Shown here in pieces: positions 48,887-58,664 of a stretch of 64,000 nucleotides of DNA. Location of the stretch: contig NZ_CP075715.1 of assembly GCF_024584805.1 (NCBI RefSeq), positions 7,819,083 to 7,883,082 on the forward strand, given 5' to 3'. Origin of the DNA: Streptomyces sp. FIT100 (lineage in GTDB: Bacteria; Actinomycetota; Actinomycetes; Streptomycetales; Streptomycetaceae). Positions within the stretch are counted from its first letter, which is position 1. Every line of letters begins with the position of its first letter. A model generated the notes under the pieces. It saw only the letters and a program-made list of their open reading frames with translations, ran no database searches and was not told the DNA's origin. The position numbers and the translations under genes are program-made.

Positions 48887-50578
48887 TCAGATCGCAATTA
48901 GCCCGACCGTCACATCCACCGCCTTTGCAGTGACAGCCATCGAACTACTAGTTAGAGGAGGCGAAGCTCGCCGATAATCGATAGAAATTGATTCCAGCGA
49001 TGGAAGGGAATCCAGCACACTCAAAGCTGCATCTAGACCAGAATCCTTTGCTATCCCGAAGGACTTCAGCATCTGAGAGACTGAGGTTGGCTGTCCGAAT
49101 TCCCCAGATAGTAAGAATCCTTGAACCGTTGCGCTTCCATCAAGGAAGAGCATGCTCTCCTCTAGAATGACTTCCGAGTGCAACTTTACTTCGATGGACG
49201 GCCAGGAGATTGACACCGCTAGTCGGAACTCCATACCCCCGACCACCAAGGATCCCGTGCACAGAAAAGATAACCCCTTTGGGGCGATTAAAGCATCAAG
49301 TCTGCATTCATCAATATTGAGTTCGCTCAGTGAATCGGGTAGCGAAATTCCGATGGTCTCACAAAGCTTTCTGATGTCAACATCCTGGAAAATTCCGGAA
49401 AGCCTCCACGAGGATGCAGTCTTTGATGCCGAAAGAGTGAGTTCAACATCTCCGAGCAAAAAGACTCCGGAAACCTGGACGGATGCAACGCCCGATGAGT
49501 CCAGGAATAAATCAGCCCCTATATGCGAGAGTGCAACACCCTCCCAGGCTTTCCAGGTCCCGCCTACTTCGACGTGCAAACGACTTTCTCGGGCTCTCCA
49601 ACTACCGAGGAGAGTGGCGTTTAGAAGTTGTGCCGATTCAATTGCGGGAAGCGCCTGAGCAATGTCCGAGCTGAGTTCTTGAGCCGTTCCGAACCCCAAT
49701 GAAAATTCATAACGCAGATCTGGAAGGGCTACCATCCCTACAAGTTCTATGCCCATAATCCTGACCTTACCGGACAAGATGGCGGAAGCACTCCATGATC
49801 CGTTGACATAGACAGTGGAAATTTCAACAGAGGCGTCGTTGAAGCTCGCTTTGGCGTCCATAAAATCCCACTGCAATTGAGCACCGATCGCGAGCTTCAT
49901 GGATACGCCATAGATTTTGGCACTTGTATCCAATCGAAGGGAGACCTCCCGCACCTGGCAGTTTGGAATTGCCAGTTCAGCAGGATTAAGGTCAGCAATT
50001 TTTGTGGAAAGCTGGTCGGGAATGAATGGAATGCTTTGAGGCTGAGACATGTTGAACGTGGGCGACTCTCCATTCTGGAACTGCGCTGCCATAGTGAATC
50101 CCATTCCCTGAGGGGCAGGCTCCAGGCGCACTCGAAATTCCGACTGCCCGTCGGGAAAAGTGCACTCCAACTCGATCCACTGTTCAACTTCCCAATCTTC
50201 TGTGGTAGACGCCAATAAGTGAGCATCTCCCAGGAAGGGGTACCGTTGGTACAATGAATTAATGTCCAAATTCCGCATCTCACCGCTAAGTAAATGCCGG
50301 GACAATGTGATATCTACTACCATTCCACGAACTTCTGATTCGCCTGCTTGGAACCGCAGGGCGACGGCACTGCGATCCGGAAAGTCTGGAAGATTCCCGT
50401 ATCCCGATACCTTCATCTCTTCCTGAGATGTAGAGCAGTCATCAAGTATCACTTCATCGCTGAAGAGGCGGTCCCAAATATTGCCGAAGACTGCCTCGCC
50501 CAGGTCCTCAAGTTTCAGGGAGAACGAACCTCCTTGTGCTCTCCCCAATCGGTCCATCATTTGTTCGACCGTAAGCAT
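48887..50578 (-). CDS. Large beta-rich protein of unknown function (DUF6603-like pattern)
   Basis: A 563-residue intact protein in lower-GC DNA. ATG 50578 is chosen since TAGGAGG lies 7 bases upstream. No signal peptide or membrane helix. Repeated amphipathic strands (GSWSASAILSGKVRIMGIELVG; ESRLHVEVGGTWKAWEG; VQVSGVFLLGDVELTLSAS; SFLCTGSLVVGGMEFRLAVS) alternate with short helices such as IRKLCETIGISLPDSLSELNI and VSQMLKSFGIAKDSG, a repeating unit of about 110 residues. This recalls DUF6603-type proteins, but that is a weak match and they are usually longer. It follows the MBL-fold gene by 107 bases. Confidence 0.6.
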   Translation of the reverse strand: MLTVEQMMDRLGRAQGGSFSLKLEDLGEAVFGNIWDRLFSDEVILDDCSTSQEEMKVSGYGNLPDFPDRSAVALRFQAGESEVRGMVVDITLSRHLLSGEMRNLDINSLYQRYPFLGDAHLLASTTEDWEVEQWIELECTFPDGQSEFRVRLEPAPQGMGFTMAAQFQNGESPTFNMSQPQSIPFIPDQLSTKIADLNPAELAIPNCQVREVSLRLDTSAKIYGVSMKLAIGAQLQWDFMDAKASFNDASVEISTVYVNGSWSASAILSGKVRIMGIELVGMVALPDLRYEFSLGFGTAQELSSDIAQALPAIESAQLLNATLLGSWRARESRLHVEVGGTWKAWEGVALSHIGADLFLDSSGVASVQVSGVFLLGDVELTLSASKTASSWRLSGIFQDVDIRKLCETIGISLPDSLSELNIDECRLDALIAPKGLSFLCTGSLVVGGMEFRLAVSISWPSIEVKLHSEVILEESMLFLDGSATVQGFLLSGEFGQPTSVSQMLKSFGIAKDSGLDAALSVLDSLPSLESISIDYRRASPPLTSSSMAVTAKAVDVTVGLIAI

Positions 50579-50685
50579 AGCCATGCCTCCTAAAACTCCG
50601 TTTGTATATTATGCATTCTCGATCAACACTCTATGCCAATGCGCGCTAAAGCAATCTATTATTGATTGCTGCATGTTGGTACACT

Positions 50686-51501
50686 TTACTCGAATTCCAC
50701 TGGATAGTCTGACTCTGGAAGATTCAGAACGCGAATACGAGACCGAGGGTCTGACGCCTTCTCCCTTGCCTGTATCACCGCAGAGAACAGTCCGCATGCC
50801 CTACCGTCGCTAGCATCGAGCATGCGAACCTCCAGGTCGCTTCCACTAAGATCACTCCAAGGCCACCGCAATAACGACTCCGGTTCCGGGTGCCCCATCA
50901 CTAGAGTGACGCCATCTCGAACGATGTCATAAACGGATTCTTCCAACATCTTGAGCGAAAGCTTGTCGGCGTGACTCAAAAGCAGGATATTGGTGTCCAA
51001 ATGCCTTACGGCAAGGACGAGACTCTTACCATTCGGATTTCCACTCCCTGAACCCCCCGAAGAATCCACCCCCAGAATATATAATTTGGTGAAACCGTGC
51101 TGGAATTCCGGCTGTGCGACATTGGAATAGAACCCATCGTAACCTCGTCCATTTTTTATTGAAATGAGATCCCGGATCGCCGTCGGATAGTCGGAGAGTC
51201 GGCCCGCATACCTCAGCGCTCCTACATTCGCAATACGGAAGAGCTCTGGGAGGAGATTCCAATGCTCCTTCCTTGTGTGAGTTATGAACACATAATCCAA
51301 CACATACTTGCCGTTCTCCTGTCTGGAACATGTATCCAGAAGATTCTTTAGTGTATTCAGGGCCCTATCGGGGCCACCCGTCGTGTAGCCCGCGTCTACG
51401 AGAACCGTTCTTTGGGTATCCCCATCGCTCATTGCCACCAAAAAATAGGATGCCGTTACCTTGTTGGTGACTACATTGAGGCTCGGTTGTGCTGCCGGCA
51501 T
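50686..51501 (-). CDS. Metallo-beta-lactamase-fold protein with degenerate metal motif
   Basis: A 271-residue protein, start ATG 51501 (GTG 51510 in frame). SYFLVAMSDGDTQRTVLVDAGYTTGG is the opening of the MBL fold, and ILLLSHADKLSLKMLEES resembles the later GDAE strand of ComEC-like members. The expected HxHxDH (or HxDxDH) reads H75-T-R77-K-E79-H80, so two metal ligands are changed. It may be a non-enzymatic or unusual hydrolase. It is lower in GC than the region's left side and heads a two-gene unit with the beta-rich protein. Confidence 0.6.
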   Translation of the reverse strand: MPAAQPSLNVVTNKVTASYFLVAMSDGDTQRTVLVDAGYTTGGPDRALNTLKNLLDTCSRQENGKYVLDYVFITHTRKEHWNLLPELFRIANVGALRYAGRLSDYPTAIRDLISIKNGRGYDGFYSNVAQPEFQHGFTKLYILGVDSSGGSGSGNPNGKSLVLAVRHLDTNILLLSHADKLSLKMLEESVYDIVRDGVTLVMGHPEPESLLRWPWSDLSGSDLEVRMLDASDGRACGLFSAVIQAREKASDPRSRIRVLNLPESDYPVEFE

Positions 51502-51666
51502 CGAATGCACCTTCTCTCTGTCGGGCCCGTGTTCTATTTGGGCTAAACTAATTGCTTGCCTCTGTGCGCTTGCTGACGGGCGGGATTGGCTGGGGTGTGT
51601 CCAGTTAACGGGTCTGGCCCGCAGTTGATGTTGACGTCGGGTTGCCGCCGGTGATCATGATCTTGT

Positions 51667-52790
51667 GGTGGATGTCAACTCCCCTATTGGGGACGGTGTT
51701 TTCCGGACTGCCGGTGCTGGTTGTCGAAGGCGTGGCGTGAGTGGTGCCGCGGTGATGGTTGGCGGCCCGCACCCGGGATGCGTCGGTGTCGTGTTCGACA
51801 TGAGGGACACTGATGGGGAAGGTGCACGGGTACCCCCGCCGAACGGTGACGTGCCAGTCGACGGCCGCGTGGTCGTCGTGTGCCTACGCGTTGGGCGGTT
51901 GGCCTGTCCGGTCCTGGGCGGTTGGTGCCAGACCTTCCGCGAGCAGATTCCCGGACTGCTGGAGCGCGATCAGCGCCGCGCGGTGCGGCTTGCCGGGCAG
52001 ATGGCCCTGGGTGGCGCGGGAGTTACGCCGTCTGGGCAGTTGCACGCCTGGTCGACGCGGTAGCCGTGCCTGTTTTCCGCATTACCGCGCTGCGCCATCC
52101 GCGGCGCTTGCGGCTGCCGGTGGTCCCGGGGGGTGATCGGCGTGGATGACTCCGCTCCGCGCCGCCGCCACCGCTGCGTCACGATGATCACCGACGCCGA
52201 GACCGGTAGACGCGTCCCGGTGCTGCCCGAACATGAGGGCGTGTGCCGGGACGACTCCGTCGCCTAGGCTGAGGCCGTCCGCCGCGCCCTGCCCACAGCG
52301 GTGCAGGTCAGCGACCGGTGGCACCTCTGATGCAACCTCTGCGACGAAGTCCTGCTTGAGGTCCCCGGCACGCCCCGACTGCTGGGCCGCCGTCAACCCG
52401 CCCTGCCCTGGCGTAGTACGTGAACAAACTACCCGCGAACGCTAGAGCAAGATCCACGATCTCCTTGGCCAGGGCGTCGGCCTACCCGACTGCTCCCGCC
52501 GCCTCGGCCTGGCCCTGAACACCGTCAAAGCCATATCCGCATGCCCAAACCCCAGGCAATGCGCATCGCCCTCGCTGCTGGCTCACCGTTGTGGACCCCT
52601 ATCGTGACCATCTGCGTGCCCGCCACGCGGTCGACCGCACAGTCCCCGTCACCCATCTACTGCACGAGATTCGACCATTGGGCTACAGCGACAGCGCCAA
52701 CCTGCTGGTCCGCTACCCAACCCGGGCCGCGCTGAAAGCAACCGACCCGCCACCACTGTGCGCCATGCCAGCCGCCTCCTGCCCACCGGT
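51667..52790 (+). mobile_element. ISL3-family transposase remnant
   Basis: Frames give GDVPVDGRVVVVCLRVGRLACPVLG, CQTFREQIPGLLERDQRRAVRL, then VDDSAPRRRHRCVTMITDAETGRRVPVLPEH, EAVRRALPTAVQVSDRWHL with a stop codon, IHDLLGQGVGLPDCSRRLGLALNTVK, and VDPYRDHLRARHAVDRTVPVTHLLHEIRPLGYSDSANLLVRY. These are ISL3 transposase blocks in order, with several frame changes and stops. Confidence 0.75.
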
Positions 52791-52799
52791 GCCGAGAAT

Positions 52800-53161
52800 C
52801 TGCTTCCGAAGGAATCGACCCTACTGTTCGGCCCTGCCCGGAGCCGTCCAGGACGTCTGCTCAGCCCGCGGACCCGGCATCGTCGACGCTCTGGCAGAGG
52901 CTGGCATTACCTGCGGGGCCGACAAGGGCCACCAAGGCGCGGGTGGCACAGTCCGAGACCCCCTACTGTGGCCGGCCGGAGACCTTTCTACAGGTCGGGA
53001 AGCCGCCAACCGATACCGCGCAAAGATCCGCGCCCCTCGTCGAGCCGGTTGTCGCCACCCTCAAGTCGTGGCGATTTCTCTGGAAGCTCCGGTGCTCGAC
53101 CACTCGCATAACAGACCTTGGTCAATCTGTCCTCTGCCTGCATATCGCCAGCTTGGACTGA
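52800..53161 (+). mobile_element. DDE_Tnp_4 (IS5-like) transposase remnant, C-terminal part
   Basis: LPGAVQDVCSARGPGIVDALAEAGITCGADKGHQGAGGTVRDP carries the second Asp region, followed after a frame change by LVEPVVATLKSWRFLWKLRCSTTRITDLGQSVLCLHIASLD with its stop. It abuts the ISL3 remnant directly, suggesting insertion or recombination between them. Confidence 0.75.
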
Positions 53162-53209
53162 GGACGGAGAACGCGCACTGTGAGCGATTAGCTTTGAACG
53201 ACTTTCCCG

Positions 53210-54343
53210 TCAGAACATAAATGCTTTGGGAGGAGTGAGGAGAAATGCCTCGGCCATTTCTTCCATGGTGATGTAGTCTTTTTCAAAGACCTTCTTATCG
53301 GGCTCAGGCATGCTTTCAGGCTTACCGTAAGGGTATGCAGGACCACCGCTCTTGGCATACTCATCCTCCGCTTCCCATCCGTCCGGATACTTGAATTTTG
53401 AGCCGCCAAGATACTCCTCGGGATCCCGAAATTCTCCTGGATCAAGGCGAATCTTAAAGTTCAGGAAACGTGGATTATAATCCATGTAGTACCCAATGAG
53501 CCCCCTATATCTGAGGCGCTCGTCCTTGAATGGGTTGAACGGCCTTCTTGTCTCATTGTATTGCGTTTCCCCGCTCCCCCTGTTGCTTTCAAAGTCCAGC
53601 CCTGCATCAAAGACCAAACCATCACGTTCAGCGTTCGGTGTCGTCGCCACCTTTCCTCTGATCTTAGTCAGAGTGAACCTCACTTTCATCGCTTCGATGA
53701 TCATGCTGGGTGGTATCCATCCGGGTGCAGCCCATTCGTTAGCATGCCGAGCCAGCTTGGCCGCTTTCTCTCCCGCCAGCTTGGCTCTGTGAGGAATCAA
53801 ACTCAAATTATTTTCAACATCAATAAAATAAGGACTGGACATTATGGAGTACATCCATAGTTCGACCCAGCTTTTACCCGGTCGGCTATCGTTCAACTTT
53901 GCAACTTCTTTCCAGACTTTTATCTCCTTTCCGTAAAGCATGTCGAGCAGTTCTTGCCGTGCCTGATTTTGTTGCGGACTTAGCGGCTGATTATTCTTCT
54001 CCAGGCGAATCATGCGATCGGTGCGACCCCAGGCTTCCTCCAATTTCTTAATGATTGCCTTATCGATCCTTTTGGTCTTCTTTAGTGTATCTTTATCTAC
54101 GTTCCATGCAATGAACATACGTAGGACGTTTGTTGCATTGGAGCTAGTGCTAATAAATCCCGTGACTGGAGAGTATGCCTGAAAGTCGGAGACGTGGCGC
54201 GCCAAATCCCAACCAGTCCCAAAGGAGTAGAAACCAGTCTTGAAGATTTCTTTCGGCCCTCGCGAATCCAATCTGTAGTACCGTTCTGGGATGGTTCTGT
54301 TTTCGTAGGGAAGAAGCCTCGGTTGCGCATTATCGATGGACAT
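53210..54343 (-). CDS. ADP-ribosyltransferase, pertussis toxin S1-like
   Basis: A 377-residue protein. ATG 54343 (AGAAGAAGGGA 8 bases upstream) is preferred; ATG 54436 adds 31 residues. YRLDSRGPKEIFKTGFYSFG with R24 matches the NAD-binding Arg of pertussis toxin S1 (YRYDSR). GFISTSS gives the STS motif at 65-67. HANEWAAPGWIPPSMI fits the catalytic Glu (E203) and following GIPxxxI of the cholera/pertussis group; the residue two before it is Ala, not Glu/Gln. About 80 extra charged, helical residues lie between STS and that Glu. No signal peptide. It follows the M91-like gene on the same strand. Target unknown. Confidence 0.75.
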   Translation of the reverse strand: MSIDNAQPRLLPYENRTIPERYYRLDSRGPKEIFKTGFYSFGTGWDLARHVSDFQAYSPVTGFISTSSNATNVLRMFIAWNVDKDTLKKTKRIDKAIIKKLEEAWGRTDRMIRLEKNNQPLSPQQNQARQELLDMLYGKEIKVWKEVAKLNDSRPGKSWVELWMYSIMSSPYFIDVENNLSLIPHRAKLAGEKAAKLARHANEWAAPGWIPPSMIIEAMKVRFTLTKIRGKVATTPNAERDGLVFDAGLDFESNRGSGETQYNETRRPFNPFKDERLRYRGLIGYYMDYNPRFLNFKIRLDPGEFRDPEEYLGGSKFKYPDGWEAEDEYAKSGGPAYPYGKPESMPEPDKKVFEKDYITMEEMAEAFLLTPPKAFMF

Positions 54344-54480
54344 GTGAAGTTCCCTTCTTCTGTGAAACGAGACGGTGGCTACTTTGCGAGTATTTAAGTC
54401 GAACTTTCCAAGTTGCCGATGAGTGAGCTTCTTCATCGCCTCGGGATGGTGATTGAGTCATCGACGTTCACGTCGCTCTG

Positions 54481-55740
54481 TCACGCACTCGAATCTAGAA
54501 TGAGGACGTCAACTATTTGCATATCCTCGGGGTGGCTTAGGGGTACTTGGGTGAACCCCAAAAGACTATCTTTACTCGGATTGGCACTTGCTTCAATGAT
54601 GGATTGAGCGCGTTGCTGTTCGTCGAGTGTTAGGTTTTGTGTGATGTGAGGCTCATCGGAGGGTCGATTCAAAATCGACCGGACACCACTCGATAGTCCG
54701 TCTTTTTGCACATCCTTTCTGTTGAGGTTTATGGGCTGGGCTTTACTGAACACCTGATCGGAGATTTCCCCTCTCCTGCGGCTCAACTCCAGAATAAACT
54801 GGTCCGCCTTGTCGGCGGTACCGCAAATCGGGCCATAGGATGGTCTAGTGACGAGGCCCAATTCCAAAGCAATTCTAAGCTCAGATATTTCGAATATCTC
54901 GCAACGGGATTTCGTTATCCTGGCATCGGAAATATTTTTGTACTCTTCAAAAGCAGACGCCAGTTCCACGCTGGCCGTCTGCGAAGGATGCATCCGTAGC
55001 TTTTCTCTTCCGCTACTGTTCAATGTTCCTAAGATCCACCTCAAGCCCACTTGATTTCCGTGGGTTGCCATTTCCTCGAGGTTTGTCTCATCGAAGGCGA
55101 ACTTTCCTTTTGCTTTACCGCACAGTATGGGCACGTCGCCTGATTCTCGTGACACGTAGCAGCCGGCCAAACTATGGGCTGCATGGATCATCTCGTGAGC
55201 CAGGATTAGTTCTGGGGCCACAATGCTACGGTCTTGCATGAAGGTGAACCGTGGATCATACCGAATCAGGCTTGGGGAACCGGAGCCATCCATGGCTCGA
55301 ATGTAAGATAAGGGCGCAGCGCAAATATTTTGATACTTTCCGCGACGTCTATAGATGACTAGATTAACCCCTACTGGCTCACTACCCACCTTCGCGTGTA
55401 GCCATTCCGATCCAACTTCTTCCGAGAAGTCTTTGAAAGTTCCGAGCCGGTTGGGGTGGCGTCTGGGAATGGGATAGTTCTTGGCAAAGAAGTCCACCAA
55501 TTTCTCTCCGGATGCACAGCGGCGAATCCTGTCGGTGTAATCCGCGACTTCCGATATAAACTCATCTGACGATTTGACGTCGACTTGCTCCCCTTCTGCG
55601 ATCTGCGAATCAGTCAGCGTGCTTACTGTGATGCCACCGCCTAAAGAAATTGCATCGAAAGGCTTTTTGTCTTCGATGGAGATTTTCACTGTGGCCCATT
55701 TTGCTGGGGGGCTTGGTCCATCTTCGTTCCAAAAATCCAT
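54481..55740 (-). CDS. M91-like (NleD-type) zinc metallopeptidase effector
   Basis: A 419-residue protein from ATG 55740 (TTGGAG 7 bases upstream). The zinc motif is ELILAHEMIHAAHSLAGCYV, with H182, E183, H186, and NLEEMATHG about 40 residues on can supply the third ligand (E222/E223). The order, with an early SLGGGITVST strand and IRRCASGEKLVDFF helix, fits peptidase family M91, known from NleD, which cuts host kinases. No signal peptide; the last 80 residues are polar and may be a delivery or immunity-contact part. Low GC compared with the left part of the window; probably acquired. It is 137 bases upstream of the ADP-ribosyltransferase start. Confidence 0.65.
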   Translation of the reverse strand: MDFWNEDGPSPPAKWATVKISIEDKKPFDAISLGGGITVSTLTDSQIAEGEQVDVKSSDEFISEVADYTDRIRRCASGEKLVDFFAKNYPIPRRHPNRLGTFKDFSEEVGSEWLHAKVGSEPVGVNLVIYRRRGKYQNICAAPLSYIRAMDGSGSPSLIRYDPRFTFMQDRSIVAPELILAHEMIHAAHSLAGCYVSRESGDVPILCGKAKGKFAFDETNLEEMATHGNQVGLRWILGTLNSSGREKLRMHPSQTASVELASAFEEYKNISDARITKSRCEIFEISELRIALELGLVTRPSYGPICGTADKADQFILELSRRRGEISDQVFSKAQPINLNRKDVQKDGLSSGVRSILNRPSDEPHITQNLTLDEQQRAQSIIEASANPSKDSLLGFTQVPLSHPEDMQIVDVLILDSSA

Positions 55741-55783
55741 TCTGTGCTCCAAGTCGTTGAGGTTTTCTCGGCGAAGGTTACTT

Positions 55784-55915
55784 CTACGGATTGTTGAGTG
55801 CGAGGGTGGCTTGGGCGATGGCGCCGATGCGGCTGGGGCAGAGAGGGATGTGTTGGAGGTGCGCCAGCGTTGTTTGAATTCGGCGGCGATGCGTTCGCCC
55901 GGCGCGCGGATGCGG
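55784..55915 (-). mobile_element. DDE_Tnp_4 transposase remnant, last 45 residues
   Basis: GRTHRRRIQTTLAHLQHIPLCPSRIGAIAQATLALNNP, with an alternative frame reading ERIAAEFKQRWRT, corresponds to the tail AELKQRWRTLQHVTLSPSRIGDIARAALVLNN of this transposase group. It marks the right edge of the low-GC island. Confidence 0.65.
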
Positions 55916-55934
55916 CACTGGAGTTGGTTGGACG

Positions 55935-56345
55935 AAGGAGTTCGAGCCGTCCGCCCACACCCTCCGTACCTGGGCCAATCAGGACCGCGTGGCCGCCGGG
56001 GCGTTCAGGTCTGACCAGCGAGGAGAAGGAGGAACTCGCCTGGCTGCACCGTGAGGTGAAGCAGTTGCGTCAGGAGAGGGAGGTCCTCCTCAAGGCCACG
56101 ATCTTCTTCGTTCGGGAGACGATGTCTCCCTTGCCGCTCGGCTACTGGGTGTGTGGCGACAGGGCGACTGTGCCTGGCGCGACCGAGGCCCATTCGCCGG
56201 TGCGGGACGACTCCGTCCTCAGAGGAGATCTGCGGGCACTACGAGCGGTCCCACGGGCCTATCGCGCCTCGCGCATCCAGGCGACCTGCGCGAAATCAAC
56301 GGCCTGTCAGCCGGGCGCAAGCGCGTCGCCCGGCTGACGTGCAAG
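55935..56345 (+). mobile_element. IS3-family remnant (orfA end and orfB start)
   Basis: TKEFEPSAHTLRTWANQDRVAAG, then after a frame change LTSEEKEELAWLHREVKQLRQEREVLLKATIFFVRET is OrfA with its leucine zipper. DLREINGLSAGRKRVARL further on is the start of OrfB. The integrase core is missing. Confidence 0.75.
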
Positions 56346-56610
56346 GCGGGCCCTCGACGAGGCGGCGAACACGTCGACGCAGGAGGCCTGGGACTGCCGC
56401 GGGTTTGTCGCCAAGGGCCCTTCGGGACGGCCCCGCCCGCGATGACCAGGAATCTGGCCTCGACTTCCTCCATATTTTCCTCGCATCTGAACAGTCAAGG
56501 CTGCACGGGAAAATCGTGGCGCCACCACGAGAACCAACGAGGACCACAGGACGGGATTCGGCCAGCTGGCAGCACCCACTCTTGCGAGGGAACAAGTGCC
56601 AACCTCAGAT

Positions 56611-56748
56611 GTCTTAGGCGACGAAATCCTTGCCACCGCCATCCCCGACTACCTCCCGCACCACTGCGATGTGATTTCCATCAACTGCCCGATCTACCGG
56701 CTGGAGCACCGACTCGCCACCATCGAGCCAGACAACAACACCGCCTGA
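56611..56748 (+). mobile_element. IS21 helper ATPase (IstB) C-terminal remnant
   Basis: The frame ILATAIPDYLPHHCDVISINCPIYRLEHRLATIE ending at TGA 56746-56748 matches the last residues of IstB (usual AILDRLLHHCDVISINGPSYRLKNR). The Walker motifs are absent. Confidence 0.65.
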
Positions 56749-56799
56749 CAATGAGGATGCAGAGGGCACCGCTCGAGGTTCTAGCCCTCCGCCTGAGTG

Positions 56800-57425
56800 A
56801 CGCTCCGGCTGTCCTCGGGTACGCGCGAATCTCAGGTGACGGCGGCGGGCGGTGGTGACCGGTTGGGCGGTGGCGGAGAAACAGGCGGAGCCGCAGCCGG
56901 GGCTTCACGCTCGAGGCCAGCAACGGCAGTAACGGCAGCCAGGGCAGCAAGCCCAGGGCGAGCTGGACGATCTCCAACCAGACCTGGTTCTGGGCGGTGA
57001 CGTGCAGGCGTAGATTGCGAAGGCCTGGCCGCGCGGCTCGGATGTGGTCCTCGGCCCGAGCGCATTGGTGGTGCCGCAGATCCAATGCGGCGATCGGCCC
57101 GTTGGCGTCGGCAATGCGCAGGATGGGCGTCAGGGTGCGGTCGTTCCTTGCGAACGATCAGCCGCAATTCCCTCTGGCCAGCCGTTGAGGCAGTCGTCGG
57201 CGAGTTCGACGACCCAGGCTCCGTCCCGGACCTCACCGTCCGGTTCGATCGCCGCCCGTCCAGGCCAGGGTGGAGCCCTTGAGTGCGGCCTGGTGAATCT
57301 GCTCGGTGACGACCATCCCGACCGAGTAGGACAGCCACTGTCCGCGCTGGGCGAGCCAGCCCACGAACTCGTGGGTGCCGCCACTGGAGTCGCGCTCGCT
57401 GTACGAGTCGCGCTCCCCATCACAC
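56800..57425 (-). mobile_element. IS1380-family transposase remnant
   Basis: Minus-strand frames give SGGTHEFVGWLAQRGQWLSYSVGMVVTEQIHQAALK, VRDGAWVVELADDCLNGWPEG, RLIVRKERPHPDA, LDLRHHQCARAEDHIRAARPGLRNLRLHVTAQNQVWLEIVQLALGLL, the order of the last 200 residues of IS1380 transposases, with at least three frame changes. Confidence 0.7.
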
Positions 57426-57429
57426 GACT

Positions 57430-58426
57430 CTGAATGAACCATCCTAGTCCGCTCCGCCATACCGCCTACCGTGCACAAGCTCGTTAGTTCGCCATCCTTG
57501 AGACACATCCCTGAACCATCGCGGCGGTGAAGCGGGCCTCCATGGTCGTATCTCGTGGCGACCGCACGGTGCCGCTTGAGCTGGTCGATCCCGCACTCGA
57601 CGGCGTGCCGCTGCTTGTAGTCGTTCTTGTTGAACGTCAGCGGCTGTCCACCTCGCGAGCCGCGCTGCTGCCGGTTGCGGACTCGGTCCGCGGGGTACTG
57701 AATCGTCGCTTTGATGCTGCGTCTGCGCAGATAGGGGCGATTCTTGCGGCAGTTGTACGCCTTGTCGGCACGCACTCGATCCGGCTTCTCGCGTGGCCGT
57801 CCCGGACCGAGCCTGGGCACCCGGGCTTCAAGCACCGACTCGAACTGAGGGGAATCGCCCCATTGCCCGGCGATGATCACCACCGACCACGGCTATTGGT
57901 CTTGCTCGACCGCGAGATGAATCTTGCTGGTCACTCCGCCCCGGAAACGGTCCTGGCGACGTCGACCGAGGCGATGGCGGCGGTCACGGCATGGGTTACG
58001 GGCGCAGTGGACCGGGGGTGATGCGAGGGCGCCGCCTTCCAGGATAAAGGCGCTCATTTGAGTGAGCCCGGCCAGTGGGGGGAGGGGGGCCGGGCTGGTA
58101 TGAACCCAGGCAGCGAGGTCACGGTCAACGACCCACCGCCCGGAAAGCCGCAGAGTTCCCGGACTCGGCACCGGAGGGCATGGCATCTCACGGCACTGGG
58201 CCGGCCAGCAGGAACATCGATACGAGTGGGTGGCCGCAGTGGTCGGCCGTGTCAACAGAGGCGGCATCGGACTGAGTTGCCTCAGTCTCGCTGCCGGGGG
58301 ACCACCGGCCGATGAGCGACCACTTCGGAAACTCGTACAGGGCGCCGGCGCTGGGGGATGCCGAACGACCGGCTGCCCTGTCTTCCGCAGCAGGACCAGG
58401 GGGCGGCTCAGGAAGGCATCCCTCAC
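57430..58426 (-). mobile_element. IS5-family transposase remnant
   Basis: RRRQDRFRGGVTSKIHLAVEQDQ, VIIAGQWGDSPQFESVLEARVPRLGPGRPREKPDRVRADKAYNCRKNRPYLRRRSIKATIQYPADRVRNRQQRGSRGGQP and DYKQRHAVECGIDQLKRHRAVATRYD are DDE blocks of an IS5-group transposase, split by a frame change near 57885. The N-terminal third (58,050-58,426) is barely recognisable. Confidence 0.75.
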
Positions 58427-58468
58427 GCCGTCCTATGCAACAGATCTGCCCATTAATGCTTACAAGAG

Positions 58469-58491
58469 TGACATAGCTTCGCTCTATGTCA
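58469..58491. repeat. Inverted repeat of 8-bp arms
   Basis: TGACATAG (58469) and CTATGTCA (58484) are perfectly complementary with a 7-base loop, in a locally AT-rich patch between IS remnants. It may be an IS end or a small terminator. Confidence 0.5.
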
Positions 58492-58664
58492 AATGCGCAT
58501 TCGTGGCAAGTGCAGGAACCGATCTGGCGGGCCCGCTTGAGCCCTCAGCCCTGACTGGAGGTACGGGCGCCGTGGATGGGCGAGGCAGTCTCTTCGTGAC
58601 GTGGATGCCGGCACGCTGACGCCGCGGGGGAGGCGGGGGAAGAGGGCGGGCACAAGAGCAACGG

